Source: Microvirga aerilata | GTDB taxonomy: Bacteria; Pseudomonadota; Alphaproteobacteria; Rhizobiales; Beijerinckiaceae | Reading direction: 5' to 3' | DNA: 64,000 bases | Assembly (NCBI RefSeq): GCF_016743775.1 | Contig: NZ_JAEQMY010000014.1 | Coordinates: forward strand, 1-64,000 | Shown: one piece after another, positions 51,915 to 60,584 of the stretch | How positions within the stretch are numbered: the stretch's first letter is position 1 | How the letters are laid out: each line of letters opens with the position of its first letter | Made by a program: the position numbers and the translations under genes | The notes under the pieces: generated by a model | Seen by the model: the letters and a program-made list of their open reading frames with translations, nothing else | The model's database searches: none | Told to the model about the DNA's origin: nothing

Positions 51915-53456
51915 TCAGCCGGCGCGCTGCGAGGGGCGCGGGAAAAGCGGGATGACCTTGTTGTCGCCGCGCACGGTCAGATGCCGCTGGATGGCGCCAT
52001 GCAGGTCGCGGCTGATGATGGGCTTATGGAGCAGCGGAAACTCGCTGCTCTCATCGGCCACCATGGGATTGCCGGTGATGAGCAGCACGGGCAGGTCCGG
52101 GAAGAGCTGACGGACCTCGCGCGCGAGCATGACCCCGTTCATGGTTCCGGGCATGGCCACATCCGCCAGCACCAGGGTGGGCTTGCGCGCGTGCAGGTTC
52201 TTCATGGCCTGGGGAGCATCGGTGGCGATGGTGGTCACATAGCCGAACTCCTCCAGGGTGGACTGCAAGGCCAGTGCGACCTCGAGCTCGTCATCCACCA
52301 CGAGAACTTCCGTCCGGTTCGGCACGCTCGCGTCAGGCGTGTCGTCCTCGCCCGCCGAGCCGGTCGGCAGCAAGGTGGTGGCCTCGGCTCTGGGGATGTA
52401 GAGCATGATGGCCGTCTCGGCCCCATCGCGGCGCACCTCCGACGCTCCGCCAAGCCCCTGCAGGAAGTGCAGGCCCTGACGCAAGGTCAGCCATGACGAG
52501 AGGTCCAGATCCCGCAGGGCAAAGGCCTGCTCCCCGTGAACCTCCCGACCGTGCGTTTCCTTGCCGTGAGTTTCCTTCCCGTGCGCCTCGTGGGCTTGAG
52601 CCTCCCTGTCCGGTCCGGTGCTGCGGATGGCGAGCTGAACGAAATCGCCCTCGAGCGCCAGGTTTGCCAAAGTCCCTCTCGGAACCTGCACGTTGCGCGC
52701 CTCGAGCGTGATCGCGCCTCCTTGCGGCAGGGCGTCGCGAACATGGGCGCTCAGCGTGACAAGCGCCGTCTGGATGTCGTCCGGATTGGCCTGGACCGCC
52801 CAGAGATCGTCCGCCAGGGCCAGTCGCAGCTCGACCGTGTCGCGCAGGAGCGAGCGGCTCATCAGGTCGGCGATCGCGCTCACCGGTTCGGCAAGATCGA
52901 GATACTGGAACCCGGCCTCGCTCTGCCGGGCAAAGGATGTCGATCGCGCGATGAGCTTGGCGGCCTGATCGGAGGCCACAAGCGCGGAGAGCAGCTTGCG
53001 CTGGAGGATCGGCTGGTCCTTCATCTGCCGTGCCGCGGCGTCGACATTGGCGCTGATCACCATGAGCCGGTTGTTGAGGTCATGGGTGATCCCGTCGCGC
53101 AGGCGATCGACGGCCTGCGTCTTCTGAATCCGCCGAAGGGCCTCCTCCCCGTCAGGCGCGGAGGCCTCTTCGGGAGCAGGAAACGAGGCGAGCGGCTCGG
53201 GCCGGTCGACCGTCACCTCCTCGAACACCGACAATTCATCGGATGCGCGGTCGTCCCGATCCTGAAGGATCGCTCTGAGCTGCTGGCCGATCAGCAGCGG
53301 CGCTCCGGCGGCCATGAGAAGAAACCATCCTGCGAAGATCGCAACCAGCGCGGAATCCCTGACGAAGGCAGCACCGGCCAGCGCGAAACCCGACATGATC
53401 AGGGCGAAGGAAAAGGTCAGGAGGGACAGCTTCAGGGAGGCAGGCAGCGGATGCAT
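51915..53456 (-). CDS. Hybrid histidine kinase-like protein with His-rich repeat
   Basis: A 513-residue protein: two N-terminal spans (about 8-32 and 35-58), a DHp helix with GITHDLNNRLMVI (His about 125), a kinase-like domain (about 185-360), and a C-terminal receiver with VVDDE (about 386) and phosphoacceptor Asp about 432 (VLADVAMPG). In the kinase domain the usual Asn of the N box is replaced (LSAHVRDALP) and the DxGxG ATP-lid is not seen; in that place lies HGKETHGKETHGREVHG (five His, 15-bp DNA repeats at 52533-52592). It may be a phosphatase/phosphotransfer or metal-sensing protein without ATP binding. It is divergent from the GH3 gene. Confidence 0.75.
   Translation of the reverse strand: MHPLPASLKLSLLTFSFALIMSGFALAGAAFVRDSALVAIFAGWFLLMAAGAPLLIGQQLRAILQDRDDRASDELSVFEEVTVDRPEPLASFPAPEEASAPDGEEALRRIQKTQAVDRLRDGITHDLNNRLMVISANVDAAARQMKDQPILQRKLLSALVASDQAAKLIARSTSFARQSEAGFQYLDLAEPVSAIADLMSRSLLRDTVELRLALADDLWAVQANPDDIQTALVTLSAHVRDALPQGGAITLEARNVQVPRGTLANLALEGDFVQLAIRSTGPDREAQAHEAHGKETHGKETHGREVHGEQAFALRDLDLSSWLTLRQGLHFLQGLGGASEVRRDGAETAIMLYIPRAEATTLLPTGSAGEDDTPDASVPNRTEVLVVDDELEVALALQSTLEEFGYVTTIATDAPQAMKNLHARKPTLVLADVAMPGTMNGVMLAREVRQLFPDLPVLLITGNPMVADESSEFPLLHKPIISRDLHGAIQRHLTVRGDNKVIPLFPRPSQRAG
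52533..52592 (-). repeat. 15-bp tandem repeats coding His-rich insertion
   Basis: Near-identical 15-base units code the pentapeptide KETHG twice and REVHG once, after an AHEAHG unit. They sit where the ATP-binding lid of the histidine kinase would be. Repeat number may vary between strains through slippage. Confidence 0.7.
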
Positions 53457-53590
53457 CTCGTTTTTCTAAAGAATGAATTGACCTCGCGTCCTCGAGACGC
53501 CACTTGCAACGCTTATCTTGTGTAGCACGAACCGGCAGCAAGCGAGGTTGCCTTCGCGATTAAGTGTTACTGCCCCTATAGGAGATCATT

Positions 53591-55834
53591 GTGCGGCTTT
53601 CTGATGTCCCCGGCTTGACGCAATTCACGCTTGCGCTGGCGCTGACGGCCTTTTCTGTCCCGACGGCAGGAGCGCAGGAAGCCATCGAGCGCCGCGTGAA
53701 CGAGCTTCTCGGGCAGATGACCCTGGAGGAGAAGATCGGCCAGCTGAACCTGGTCTCGCACGGTCCGCCCCTGCGCTGGGAGGACATTTCCGAGGGCAAG
53801 GCCGGCGCCCTGCTGAACTTCAACAGCGCCCCGGACGTGGCCCGCGCCCAGGCGCTCGCCCGCCAGACCCGCCTGAAGATCCCGCCCCTGTTCGGCCTCG
53901 ACGTGCTGCACGGCTTCCGCACCCAGTTTCCGCTTCCCCTTGGAGAAGCCGCAGCCTTCAGCCCGCGCATCTCCCGGCTCGCCTCGGAGTGGGCCGCGAA
54001 GGAAGCAGCCTTCGTGGGCGTGAACTGGACCTTCGCGCCCATGGCGGACCTGTCCCGGGACAGCCGCTGGGGCCGCATCGTCGAAGGCTTCGGGGAGGAT
54101 CCCACTCTCGGGGCCGTGCTGACCGCCGCCCGCGTGGAGGGCTTCCGCAAAGGGGGCCTGGCCGCCTCCACGAAGCACTTTGCAGGCTACGGAGCGCCGC
54201 AGGGCGGACGCGACTACGACACCACCTACATCCCGCGCGCGGAGATGTACGACACCTATCTGCCGCCGTTCCGGGCTGCCGTGGAGGCGGGCTCGGCAAG
54301 CTTCATGGCCGCCTTCAATGCGCTCAACGGCGAGCCCTCCACGGCCAATCCGTGGCTGCTGACCGACGTGCTGCGCAGGCAATGGGGCTTCGACGGCTTC
54401 GTCACCTCCGACTGGGTGGGCATCGGCGAGCTGGTCAACCACGGCATTGCGGCGGACGGCGCGGAGGCCGCCCGCAAGGCGATCCTCGCCGGCGTCGACA
54501 TGGACATGATGGGCCAGCTCTACATCAAGCACCTTCCCGAGGAGGTGCGGGCGGGCCGGGTGCCGGAAAGCGTGATCGACGAATCCGTGCGGCGCGTGCT
54601 GCGCACCAAGTTCCGCATGGGCCTGTTCGACCGCCCCGATATCGACCCATCCCGTTCGGATGCGGCCTTCCCGTCGCCGGAATCGCGCCAGGCCGCCCGC
54701 GAGGTCGCCCGCGAGACCTTCGTGCTGCTGCAGAACCGAGGGGACGTGCTGCCCTTTGGCCCGGGCGTGCGCTCCGTCGCCGTGGTCGGCCCCCTGGCCG
54801 ATGCGCCGCACGACCAGATGGGACCGCACGCGGCCCGGGGCCACAAGGAGGACAGCGTCACGATCCTGGAGGGCATCCGCCGCCGCGCGCAAGGAGCAGG
54901 GATCGCCGTCAATCATGCGCCGGCCTGCGATCTCTTCTGCCGCAACACGGATGGGCTGCAAGCCGCTCTCGAGGCGGCACGCCGGTCGGATGCGGTGATC
55001 GCCGTCTTCGGCGAGCCGCAGGAGCTGTCGGGCGAGGCCGCCTCCCGCGCTCATCTCGAGCTCAACGGCCGGCAGGCTGAGGTTCTGGAGGCGCTTGCCG
55101 CCACCGGCAAGCCGGTGGCCCTCGTGCTCATGGGCGGCCGTCCGCAGGTGCTGGGTCCGGTGGCCGAGCGCATCCCGTCGATCCTCATGACCTGGTATCC
55201 GGGCACCGAAGCGGGACCGGCGGTCGCCGACGTGCTGTTCGGCGACGTCAGCCCCAGCGGCAAGCTCCCGGTCACCTGGCCCCGCGCCACGGGGCAGCTG
55301 CCCTTCTACTACAACCACCTCCCCACCGGCCGCCCCACCAAGCCGGACAACCGCTTCACCGTGCAGTACATCGACGAGGCGATCACCCCGCTCTATCCCT
55401 TCGGCTGGGGCTTGAGCTACACGCAGTTCGCCTACTCCGACACGACGATCGCCCAAAAGCGGCTGGATGCAGGCCAAATGCTGGAGGTTGCGGTCAGCGT
55501 CCGGAACACCGGCGCGCGGGAAGGCCAGGAAGTGGTGCAGCTCTACACCCGCGATCCGGTGGCAAGCCGCAGCCGTCCCTTGCGTGAGCTGAAGGCCTTC
55601 GAGAAGATCGCCCTGAAGCCCGGCGAGACCAAGCGCGTCACCCTGCGCGTGCCGGTGGAATCCCTCGGCTTCCACCTCGACGACGGCACCACTCTGGTGG
55701 AGGCCGGCGCCATCCAGGTCTTCGTGGGCGGCAGCTCCCTTGCGGAGCCGGCCGGCGAGGCCGAGATCGTCAGGACCTTCCGCATTCCGCCGATGGAGCG
55801 GCGCGCCGCCGTCTCCACCAGCGTCGCGCAGTAG
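53591..55834 (+). CDS. bglX: Glycoside hydrolase family 3 beta-glucosidase (BglX-like)
   Basis: A 747-residue secreted enzyme. A signal peptide (about 1-28, cleavage near TAGAQ) leads into the GH3 barrel (KHFAGYG near 193 and the nucleophile motif VTSDWVG with Asp about 272), the alpha/beta sandwich domain (about 370-560) and a C-terminal fibronectin-III-like domain (about 640-725). It releases terminal beta-D-glucosyl groups in the periplasm. The GTG start follows AGGAGATCATT. No other glycan genes adjoin, though the NdvA-like exporter elsewhere in the window could supply beta-glucans. Confidence 0.92.
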   Translation: MRLSDVPGLTQFTLALALTAFSVPTAGAQEAIERRVNELLGQMTLEEKIGQLNLVSHGPPLRWEDISEGKAGALLNFNSAPDVARAQALARQTRLKIPPLFGLDVLHGFRTQFPLPLGEAAAFSPRISRLASEWAAKEAAFVGVNWTFAPMADLSRDSRWGRIVEGFGEDPTLGAVLTAARVEGFRKGGLAASTKHFAGYGAPQGGRDYDTTYIPRAEMYDTYLPPFRAAVEAGSASFMAAFNALNGEPSTANPWLLTDVLRRQWGFDGFVTSDWVGIGELVNHGIAADGAEAARKAILAGVDMDMMGQLYIKHLPEEVRAGRVPESVIDESVRRVLRTKFRMGLFDRPDIDPSRSDAAFPSPESRQAAREVARETFVLLQNRGDVLPFGPGVRSVAVVGPLADAPHDQMGPHAARGHKEDSVTILEGIRRRAQGAGIAVNHAPACDLFCRNTDGLQAALEAARRSDAVIAVFGEPQELSGEAASRAHLELNGRQAEVLEALAATGKPVALVLMGGRPQVLGPVAERIPSILMTWYPGTEAGPAVADVLFGDVSPSGKLPVTWPRATGQLPFYYNHLPTGRPTKPDNRFTVQYIDEAITPLYPFGWGLSYTQFAYSDTTIAQKRLDAGQMLEVAVSVRNTGAREGQEVVQLYTRDPVASRSRPLRELKAFEKIALKPGETKRVTLRVPVESLGFHLDDGTTLVEAGAIQVFVGGSSLAEPAGEAEIVRTFRIPPMERRAAVSTSVAQ

Positions 55835-55913
55835 GGCGAAGCATCGGCTGCCGTGCCAAGGAACATAGATCGAGGCTGGGCGGTTCTCCTCTGACAAAGC
55901 GGAGCCGCAAAAC

Positions 55914-56756
55914 ATGTCCGACATCAGACGTCACCCCGTGGAGAGCCTCGCCCGTTTCGGCTATGGGGCGCGCGGCGTCGTGTATGGTCTCGTCGGCGGC
56001 TTGGCCCTCTTGGCCGCCATCGGCTCGGGCGGCCAGACAGGCGGCAGCCGCAGCGCCTTGCAGACCCTCGTCTCGCAGCCCTTCGGCAAGGTCTGGCTCT
56101 TCCTGATCGCCCTTGGCCTGTTCGGCTTCTGCGCCTGGCGCATCCTCGAAGCGCTCACGGACGCCGACAACCGCGGCTCCGACATGAAGGGCTGGGGCGT
56201 CCGGGGCGCCCACCTGATCAGCGGCGTCATCTATGCGGGCCTGGCGGTCTCCGCCTTGAGGCTCGCCCTCGGCCGGGGCTCCGGGGGCAGCGGCGAGGAC
56301 CAGGCCGCGCAGGACTGGACGGCCTGGCTCATGAGCCAGCCCTTCGGCCAATGGCTCGTCGGCCTCGTGGGCCTCGTGGTTGCCGGCACCGGGATCGCCT
56401 TCATCTGGAAGGCGTGGCGCGGGAATGTGGCGGACCGCCTGTCCCTGCCGTCCGACAAGCGCGAATGGATCGTCTCCCTTGGCCGCATGGGCTTTGCCGC
56501 CCGCGGCGTGGTCTTCCTGCTGATCGGCGGCTTTCTGGTTCTTGCCGCGCTCCACAGCTCCTCCTCGCAGGTGCGCGGCCTCGGCGGCGCGCTCGAGGCC
56601 TTGCAGCAGCAGCCCTATGGCTGGGTGCTCCTGGCGCTCACCGCCATCGGCCTCTTCGCCTTTGGGCTCTTCGGCCTCGTGCAGGCGCGCTACCGCCACA
56701 TCGACGCGCCGGACCTCGACGACGCCAAGGCCGCCGTCGCGCGGGTGGGACGGTAG
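55914..56756 (+). CDS. DUF1206 membrane protein
   Basis: A 280-residue inner-membrane protein with three DUF1206 repeats (about 10-75, 95-170 and 185-255), each starting with a GYGARGVVYGLVG-type motif and containing two spans, six in total. The three repeats vary in sequence (ARFGYGARG, GVRGAHLISG, RMGFAARG). Function unknown; the family is widespread in soil bacteria. It is 79 bases after bglX and may be read from the same transcript. Confidence 0.88.
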   Translation: MSDIRRHPVESLARFGYGARGVVYGLVGGLALLAAIGSGGQTGGSRSALQTLVSQPFGKVWLFLIALGLFGFCAWRILEALTDADNRGSDMKGWGVRGAHLISGVIYAGLAVSALRLALGRGSGGSGEDQAAQDWTAWLMSQPFGQWLVGLVGLVVAGTGIAFIWKAWRGNVADRLSLPSDKREWIVSLGRMGFAARGVVFLLIGGFLVLAALHSSSSQVRGLGGALEALQQQPYGWVLLALTAIGLFAFGLFGLVQARYRHIDAPDLDDAKAAVARVGR

Positions 56757-56847
56757 GAAGCGGGACACACCGAACCCCGACCTTGGAACAGGCCGGACTG
56801 AGCCCATGGAGCGGGCCCGAGCGGGTCCGGAGCACCCCTTAGGGAAC

Positions 56848-59800
56848 ATGGAGCCCATAGCCCTGCGCAAGGAGATGCATGCAATTGGTGGCTTGAAGCC
56901 AACGGGGCGGATGACGATGGCATCGCCATTCGCGCATTATCTCAAGCGTATTGAGCATGCTCTAAAAGCAGGAAACGGGACGGAGCATGCCTGTCAGCCT
57001 GCCCTGAAAGCACTGATCGAGGCGCTCCGGCCACAGCTTATCGCAACGAACGAACCACAGCGGATTGCTTGCGGAGCGCCGGACTTCATCATTACCCACG
57101 ATGGTATTCCGCTCGGCTATATCGAGACGACGAACATAGGAGCAGACCTCGACGAGGCGGAGAATACCCCGCAGCTGAAGCGTTGCCTCGGCAGCCTCCA
57201 CAACGTGATCCTCACGGATCATCTTGAGTTCCGCCTATACCGAGATGGCGAACGCGTCGGATCGGCGCGGCTTGCGCGCGTGCAGACAAGCGGCGACCTG
57301 AGGATTTCCGCCAACGGAGCAGAGCAGCTCATCCTGCTTCTTGACGCCTTTTTCGATGCCCGGGCGCCGGTGATCAAGACCCCCAGGGAACTGGCCGAGC
57401 GCATGGCCCGCCTGGCCAGGCTGATTGACGACCTGATCCGCCAGACCCTTGGTCATGAAAGCAAGCCGGGCGATCTTCACGCCCAGTACGATGCTGTCCG
57501 AAAGATCCTGATCCCGAGCCTGTCGGTCGATGAGTTCGCCGACATGTATGCCCAAACGATCGCATACGGATTGTTTGCCGCGCGATGCAATCACGTCGGA
57601 TCGGGCTTCATGCGCGAGCTTGCGGGCAAGGATCTTCCAAAAACGAACCCTTTTTTGCGACGCCTCTTCAACACCATCGCGGGCGCCGATCTCGATGAAA
57701 GGATCGCCTGGGCGGTCGACGACCTTTCCGGGCTCCTGGCGAAGGCCGACATGGCGGCGATCCTGGAAGACTTCGGCCACGCCACGCAGCAGACGGACCC
57801 GGTCGTCCACTTCTACGAATCCTTCCTGAAAGCCTACGACCCTAAGCTCCGTGAGCTGCGCGGGGTCTACTATACTCCTGAACCAGCCGTGGGTTACATC
57901 GTGCGCTCGGTGGACGCTCTCCTGAAACGGGAGTTCAAGCTTGCGGACGGCATCGCCGACAGCAGCAAGATCAGGCTGAAGCGCAGAAAAGCAAACGGCA
58001 AGGGTGAGGAAGCCTGCGACAGTCACCGTGTGCAGATCCTCGATCCGGCCTGCGGCACCGGAACGTTCCTGCACGCCATCATCGCCAGCATCCATGAACA
58101 GTTTTCCGGCAATCCGGGCTTTTGGCCCGGATACGTCGCTCAGCACCTGCTGCCGCGATTGCATGGGTTTGAGCTGCTGATGGCTCCGTATGCGATAGCT
58201 CACATGAAGCTTGGGCTGCAATTGAAGGAGAGCGGCTACGACTTCGCGACGGATGAGCGGCTGCGCGTGTTCCTGACCAACACGCTGGAGGAAGCGCATG
58301 AGATCGCAGGGCTTCCCCTCTTCACGCAGTGGCTTGCGGAAGAAGCCGCGGCCGCAAGGGACGTCGGGAAGAACGCCCCGATCATGGTTGTGGTCGGCAA
58401 TCCGCCGTATTCCGGGCACTCCGCGAACAAAGGAGAGTGGATAGAAGGCCTGCTTGAAAGCTACAAACAAAGCCCGGAGCTCAAGAAGCCGGCACAAGCC
58501 AAGTGGCTGTCCGACGACTACGTAAAGTTCATCCGGTTCGCCCAATGGAGGATCGAGCAGACGGGCCATGGCATCCTCGCCTTCATCACGAACCACAGCT
58601 ATCTCGACAACCCCACCTTCCTCGATATGCGCGCGAGCCTGATGTCGAGCTTCGACGACATCTATGTTCTCGACCTCCACGGCAACGGCAAGAAGAAGGA
58701 AAAGACCCCGGGCGGCGGCAAGGACGAGAACATCTTCGACATCCAGCAAGGCGTATCGATCGCACTTCTCGTCAGAAGAACCAAGCGGGCGAGCCGCTGC
58801 ACCGTTCGGCGCGCGGATCTCTGGGGCGGCAGGACCGGGAAGTACGCCTGGCTCGCCGACCACGATGTACTGGATACGGATTGGGAGGACGTAACCCCGT
58901 CTGCCGCTCCCTGGCTGTTCGTGAAACAGGACGAGAGGCTCGCCGTCGAATACAATCAGGCCTGGAGCGTCGCCGATATTTTCAAGCCCAACGGCGAGCC
59001 GGCTCCTGGCTTTGCCACCCAGCACGATGAATTCGCGATTTCCTTCACCTGTGATGAAGCGCGCCGGAAGGTGGAGCAGCTTCTGGAGACGAGGTCGGAG
59101 GCTGAGGCAAGGGAGCTGTTTTCCCTCTGCGCCCAATCCCAATGGTCCTATGACCGGGCGAGGGCTCAACTGCCCCTGGTCGATCTCGATGAGGCCGCCA
59201 TCGAGGTTCTTTATCGTCCTTTCGACACGCGCTTCAGCGTCTATGATCGAAACGTTCTGGTTCACCGCCGCGAACGGGTCACGGCCCATTTGCTGAGGGA
59301 CAACCTGGCGCTTTGCATTCCCAAAAATCAGGAATCATCCGGGTCCGCTCACTTTGACGGTGTCTTCTGCGCCGATCGTCCCGTCGAGCTGAACCTGTTC
59401 AGGCGCGGCGGCGCTTTCGTCTTGCCGCTGTGGCTGTATCAGGCAGAAGACCTGCGCAATAAGGGCGCAGCCGAGCGCACGGCAAATCTTTCCCCGGCTT
59501 ATCTCACCGCCTTGAAGGGCGCTGTCGGGAGCATGAGGCTGAAGCCTGAGGACGTATTCGCCTACATCTACGCGGTCCTTTACGCGCCGGGCTACCGTGC
59601 GCGTTATGCGGACTTTCTGAAGCGGTCGTTTCCCCGCATTCCAATCCCCCGGAGCGCCGACGCTTTCAAAACCGTTGCGGCCTTGGGGCATGAGCTCATC
59701 GCGCTCCACCTGATGCGGGAGACCACCCCGAGCATCACGAAATTCCCAAAAGCCGGAAGCAACAGGGTCGAGAAGGTCGAGTTCGTCCCCGACCCGAAGC

Positions 59801-60075
59801 ACCCCGAGATAGGCCAGGTCGCCATCAACGACGAGCAATTCTTCCAGGGCATGCCCAGGTCTGTCTGGGAGTTCACCGTGGGCGGCTATCCTGTGGCGCA
59901 CAAGTGGCTCAAAGACCGGAAGGGACGCTTGCTCACCTTCGATGAGTTGAAAGCATACGGACGGATCGTCGGCGCGATCGATGAAACCTTCCGCATCCAG
60001 GACAGGATCGACGAAGCCCTTCAAGACACGCTGGGCATCAAAGCACGCGGTGCCCGCCGGGTCGGGGCGCGCTGA
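56848..60075 (+). CDS. Single-chain N6-adenine methyltransferase (type IIG/ISP-like) with nuclease-like N-terminus
   Basis: A protein of about 1075 residues. N-terminal part (about 25-160) resembles the PD-(D/E)XK nuclease domain of type IIG/ISP enzymes: GAPDFII, then GYIETTN, where the usual E-x-K is E-T-T (Thr about 95, codon 57130-57132). Then a helical spacer, an N6-adenine methyltransferase core with DPACGTGTF (motif I, about 399) and NPPY (motif IV, about 518), and a C-terminal target-recognition region. No helicase domain is seen. It stands alone, so it may be an orphan methyltransferase with a dead nuclease. Start may be 56911 or 56917 rather than 56848. Confidence 0.85.
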   Translation: MEPIALRKEMHAIGGLKPTGRMTMASPFAHYLKRIEHALKAGNGTEHACQPALKALIEALRPQLIATNEPQRIACGAPDFIITHDGIPLGYIETTNIGADLDEAENTPQLKRCLGSLHNVILTDHLEFRLYRDGERVGSARLARVQTSGDLRISANGAEQLILLLDAFFDARAPVIKTPRELAERMARLARLIDDLIRQTLGHESKPGDLHAQYDAVRKILIPSLSVDEFADMYAQTIAYGLFAARCNHVGSGFMRELAGKDLPKTNPFLRRLFNTIAGADLDERIAWAVDDLSGLLAKADMAAILEDFGHATQQTDPVVHFYESFLKAYDPKLRELRGVYYTPEPAVGYIVRSVDALLKREFKLADGIADSSKIRLKRRKANGKGEEACDSHRVQILDPACGTGTFLHAIIASIHEQFSGNPGFWPGYVAQHLLPRLHGFELLMAPYAIAHMKLGLQLKESGYDFATDERLRVFLTNTLEEAHEIAGLPLFTQWLAEEAAAARDVGKNAPIMVVVGNPPYSGHSANKGEWIEGLLESYKQSPELKKPAQAKWLSDDYVKFIRFAQWRIEQTGHGILAFITNHSYLDNPTFLDMRASLMSSFDDIYVLDLHGNGKKKEKTPGGGKDENIFDIQQGVSIALLVRRTKRASRCTVRRADLWGGRTGKYAWLADHDVLDTDWEDVTPSAAPWLFVKQDERLAVEYNQAWSVADIFKPNGEPAPGFATQHDEFAISFTCDEARRKVEQLLETRSEAEARELFSLCAQSQWSYDRARAQLPLVDLDEAAIEVLYRPFDTRFSVYDRNVLVHRRERVTAHLLRDNLALCIPKNQESSGSAHFDGVFCADRPVELNLFRRGGAFVLPLWLYQAEDLRNKGAAERTANLSPAYLTALKGAVGSMRLKPEDVFAYIYAVLYAPGYRARYADFLKRSFPRIPIPRSADAFKTVAALGHELIALHLMRETTPSITKFPKAGSNRVEKVEFVPDPKHPEIGQVAINDEQFFQGMPRSVWEFTVGGYPVAHKWLKDRKGRLLTFDELKAYGRIVGAIDETFRIQDRIDEALQDTLGIKARGARRVGAR

Positions 60076-60376
60076 AGGAGAAGCTTTGAGGGGGCGGAGG
60101 CAGGGCTTTGCCGTCACCTCATGCTTCCAAGCGTAGCCCGGTTTCGGTTCATGGCGAGGAATATGCGACGCATATCGGCCTCTCCCGAGGGGCCGGACCT
60201 ACAACAGATTCGCAGCCCTATACCCTCTTGCCATTCAGAAAGTTCTGGAGGGGTGGGAGCTTCCAACTTCCGAACCGGCACGGTCAGGGGCCAAGCCAGC
60301 CTGAAAACTCAACCCGGAGACTATCGGAGCCCCCTGAATGCATGCTGAAGCACGGCATGCATCCTTCTTGAACCTG
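60076..60376. other. Intergenic region between methyltransferase and att site
   Basis: About 300 bases with no recognisable gene. It would correspond to chromosome lying just downstream of the original tRNA before integration. Short open frames here have no family resemblance. Confidence 0.4.
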
Positions 60377-60425
60377 TGGCGATCCCGGGAAGACTCGAAC
60401 TTCCGACCTTCGGTTTAGGAAACCG
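60377..60425 (-). other. 3' fragment of tRNA-Arg(CCU), likely attachment site
   Basis: Read on the minus strand, this is the 3' half of a tRNA: loop TTCCTAA with anticodon CCU (60419-60417), a T arm GGAAG-TTCGAGT-CTTCC (60404-60388), acceptor strand CGGGATC, G73 and encoded CCA (ending 60377). The 5' half does not continue: no D arm with GG follows, and the nearest acceptor candidate (AATCCCG, 60448-60442) mismatches and is too close. The break lies in the anticodon stem, as for element insertion into tRNA 3' ends. The integrase gene is 160 bases away. Confidence 0.6.
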
Positions 60426-60555
60426 GTGGTACAGGCTTTCTCGGGATTTCTGACCCTTACATCGCCACCCTGTGAAAGCCTTGTGTCTCCTCGTTTTTGG
60501 GCCATTTCCGACCTCGATTCACTTTAACACCATTTCTGGATATAACAGGGCTCTT

Positions 60556-60575
60556 GTTTACCCCAAGTTTACCCC
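60556..60575 (+). promoter_or_regulatory. Direct repeat GTTTACCCC x2 before the integrase
   Basis: GTTTACCCC occurs at 60556-60564 and 60567-60575, 11 bases apart (one helical turn), ending ten bases before the integrase GTG. Such phased repeats suit integrase arm-type sites or binding by a small excisionase; this is inference from place and spacing. Confidence 0.45.
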
Positions 60576-60584
60576 GAGGCCTCT

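Noticed and set aside
57235..59289. A 684-codon minus-strand open frame over the methyltransferase gene
   Set aside because: Antisense of a protein with clear methyltransferase motifs; no family resemblance of its own.
60377..60470. An intact tRNA gene
   Set aside because: The 3' half is canonical, but no 5' acceptor and D arm at normal spacing can be drawn; the GTGGCGAT/ATCGCCAC inverted repeat (60376-60383 and 60461-60468) is too far apart for an acceptor stem, and AATCCCG is too close and mismatched.
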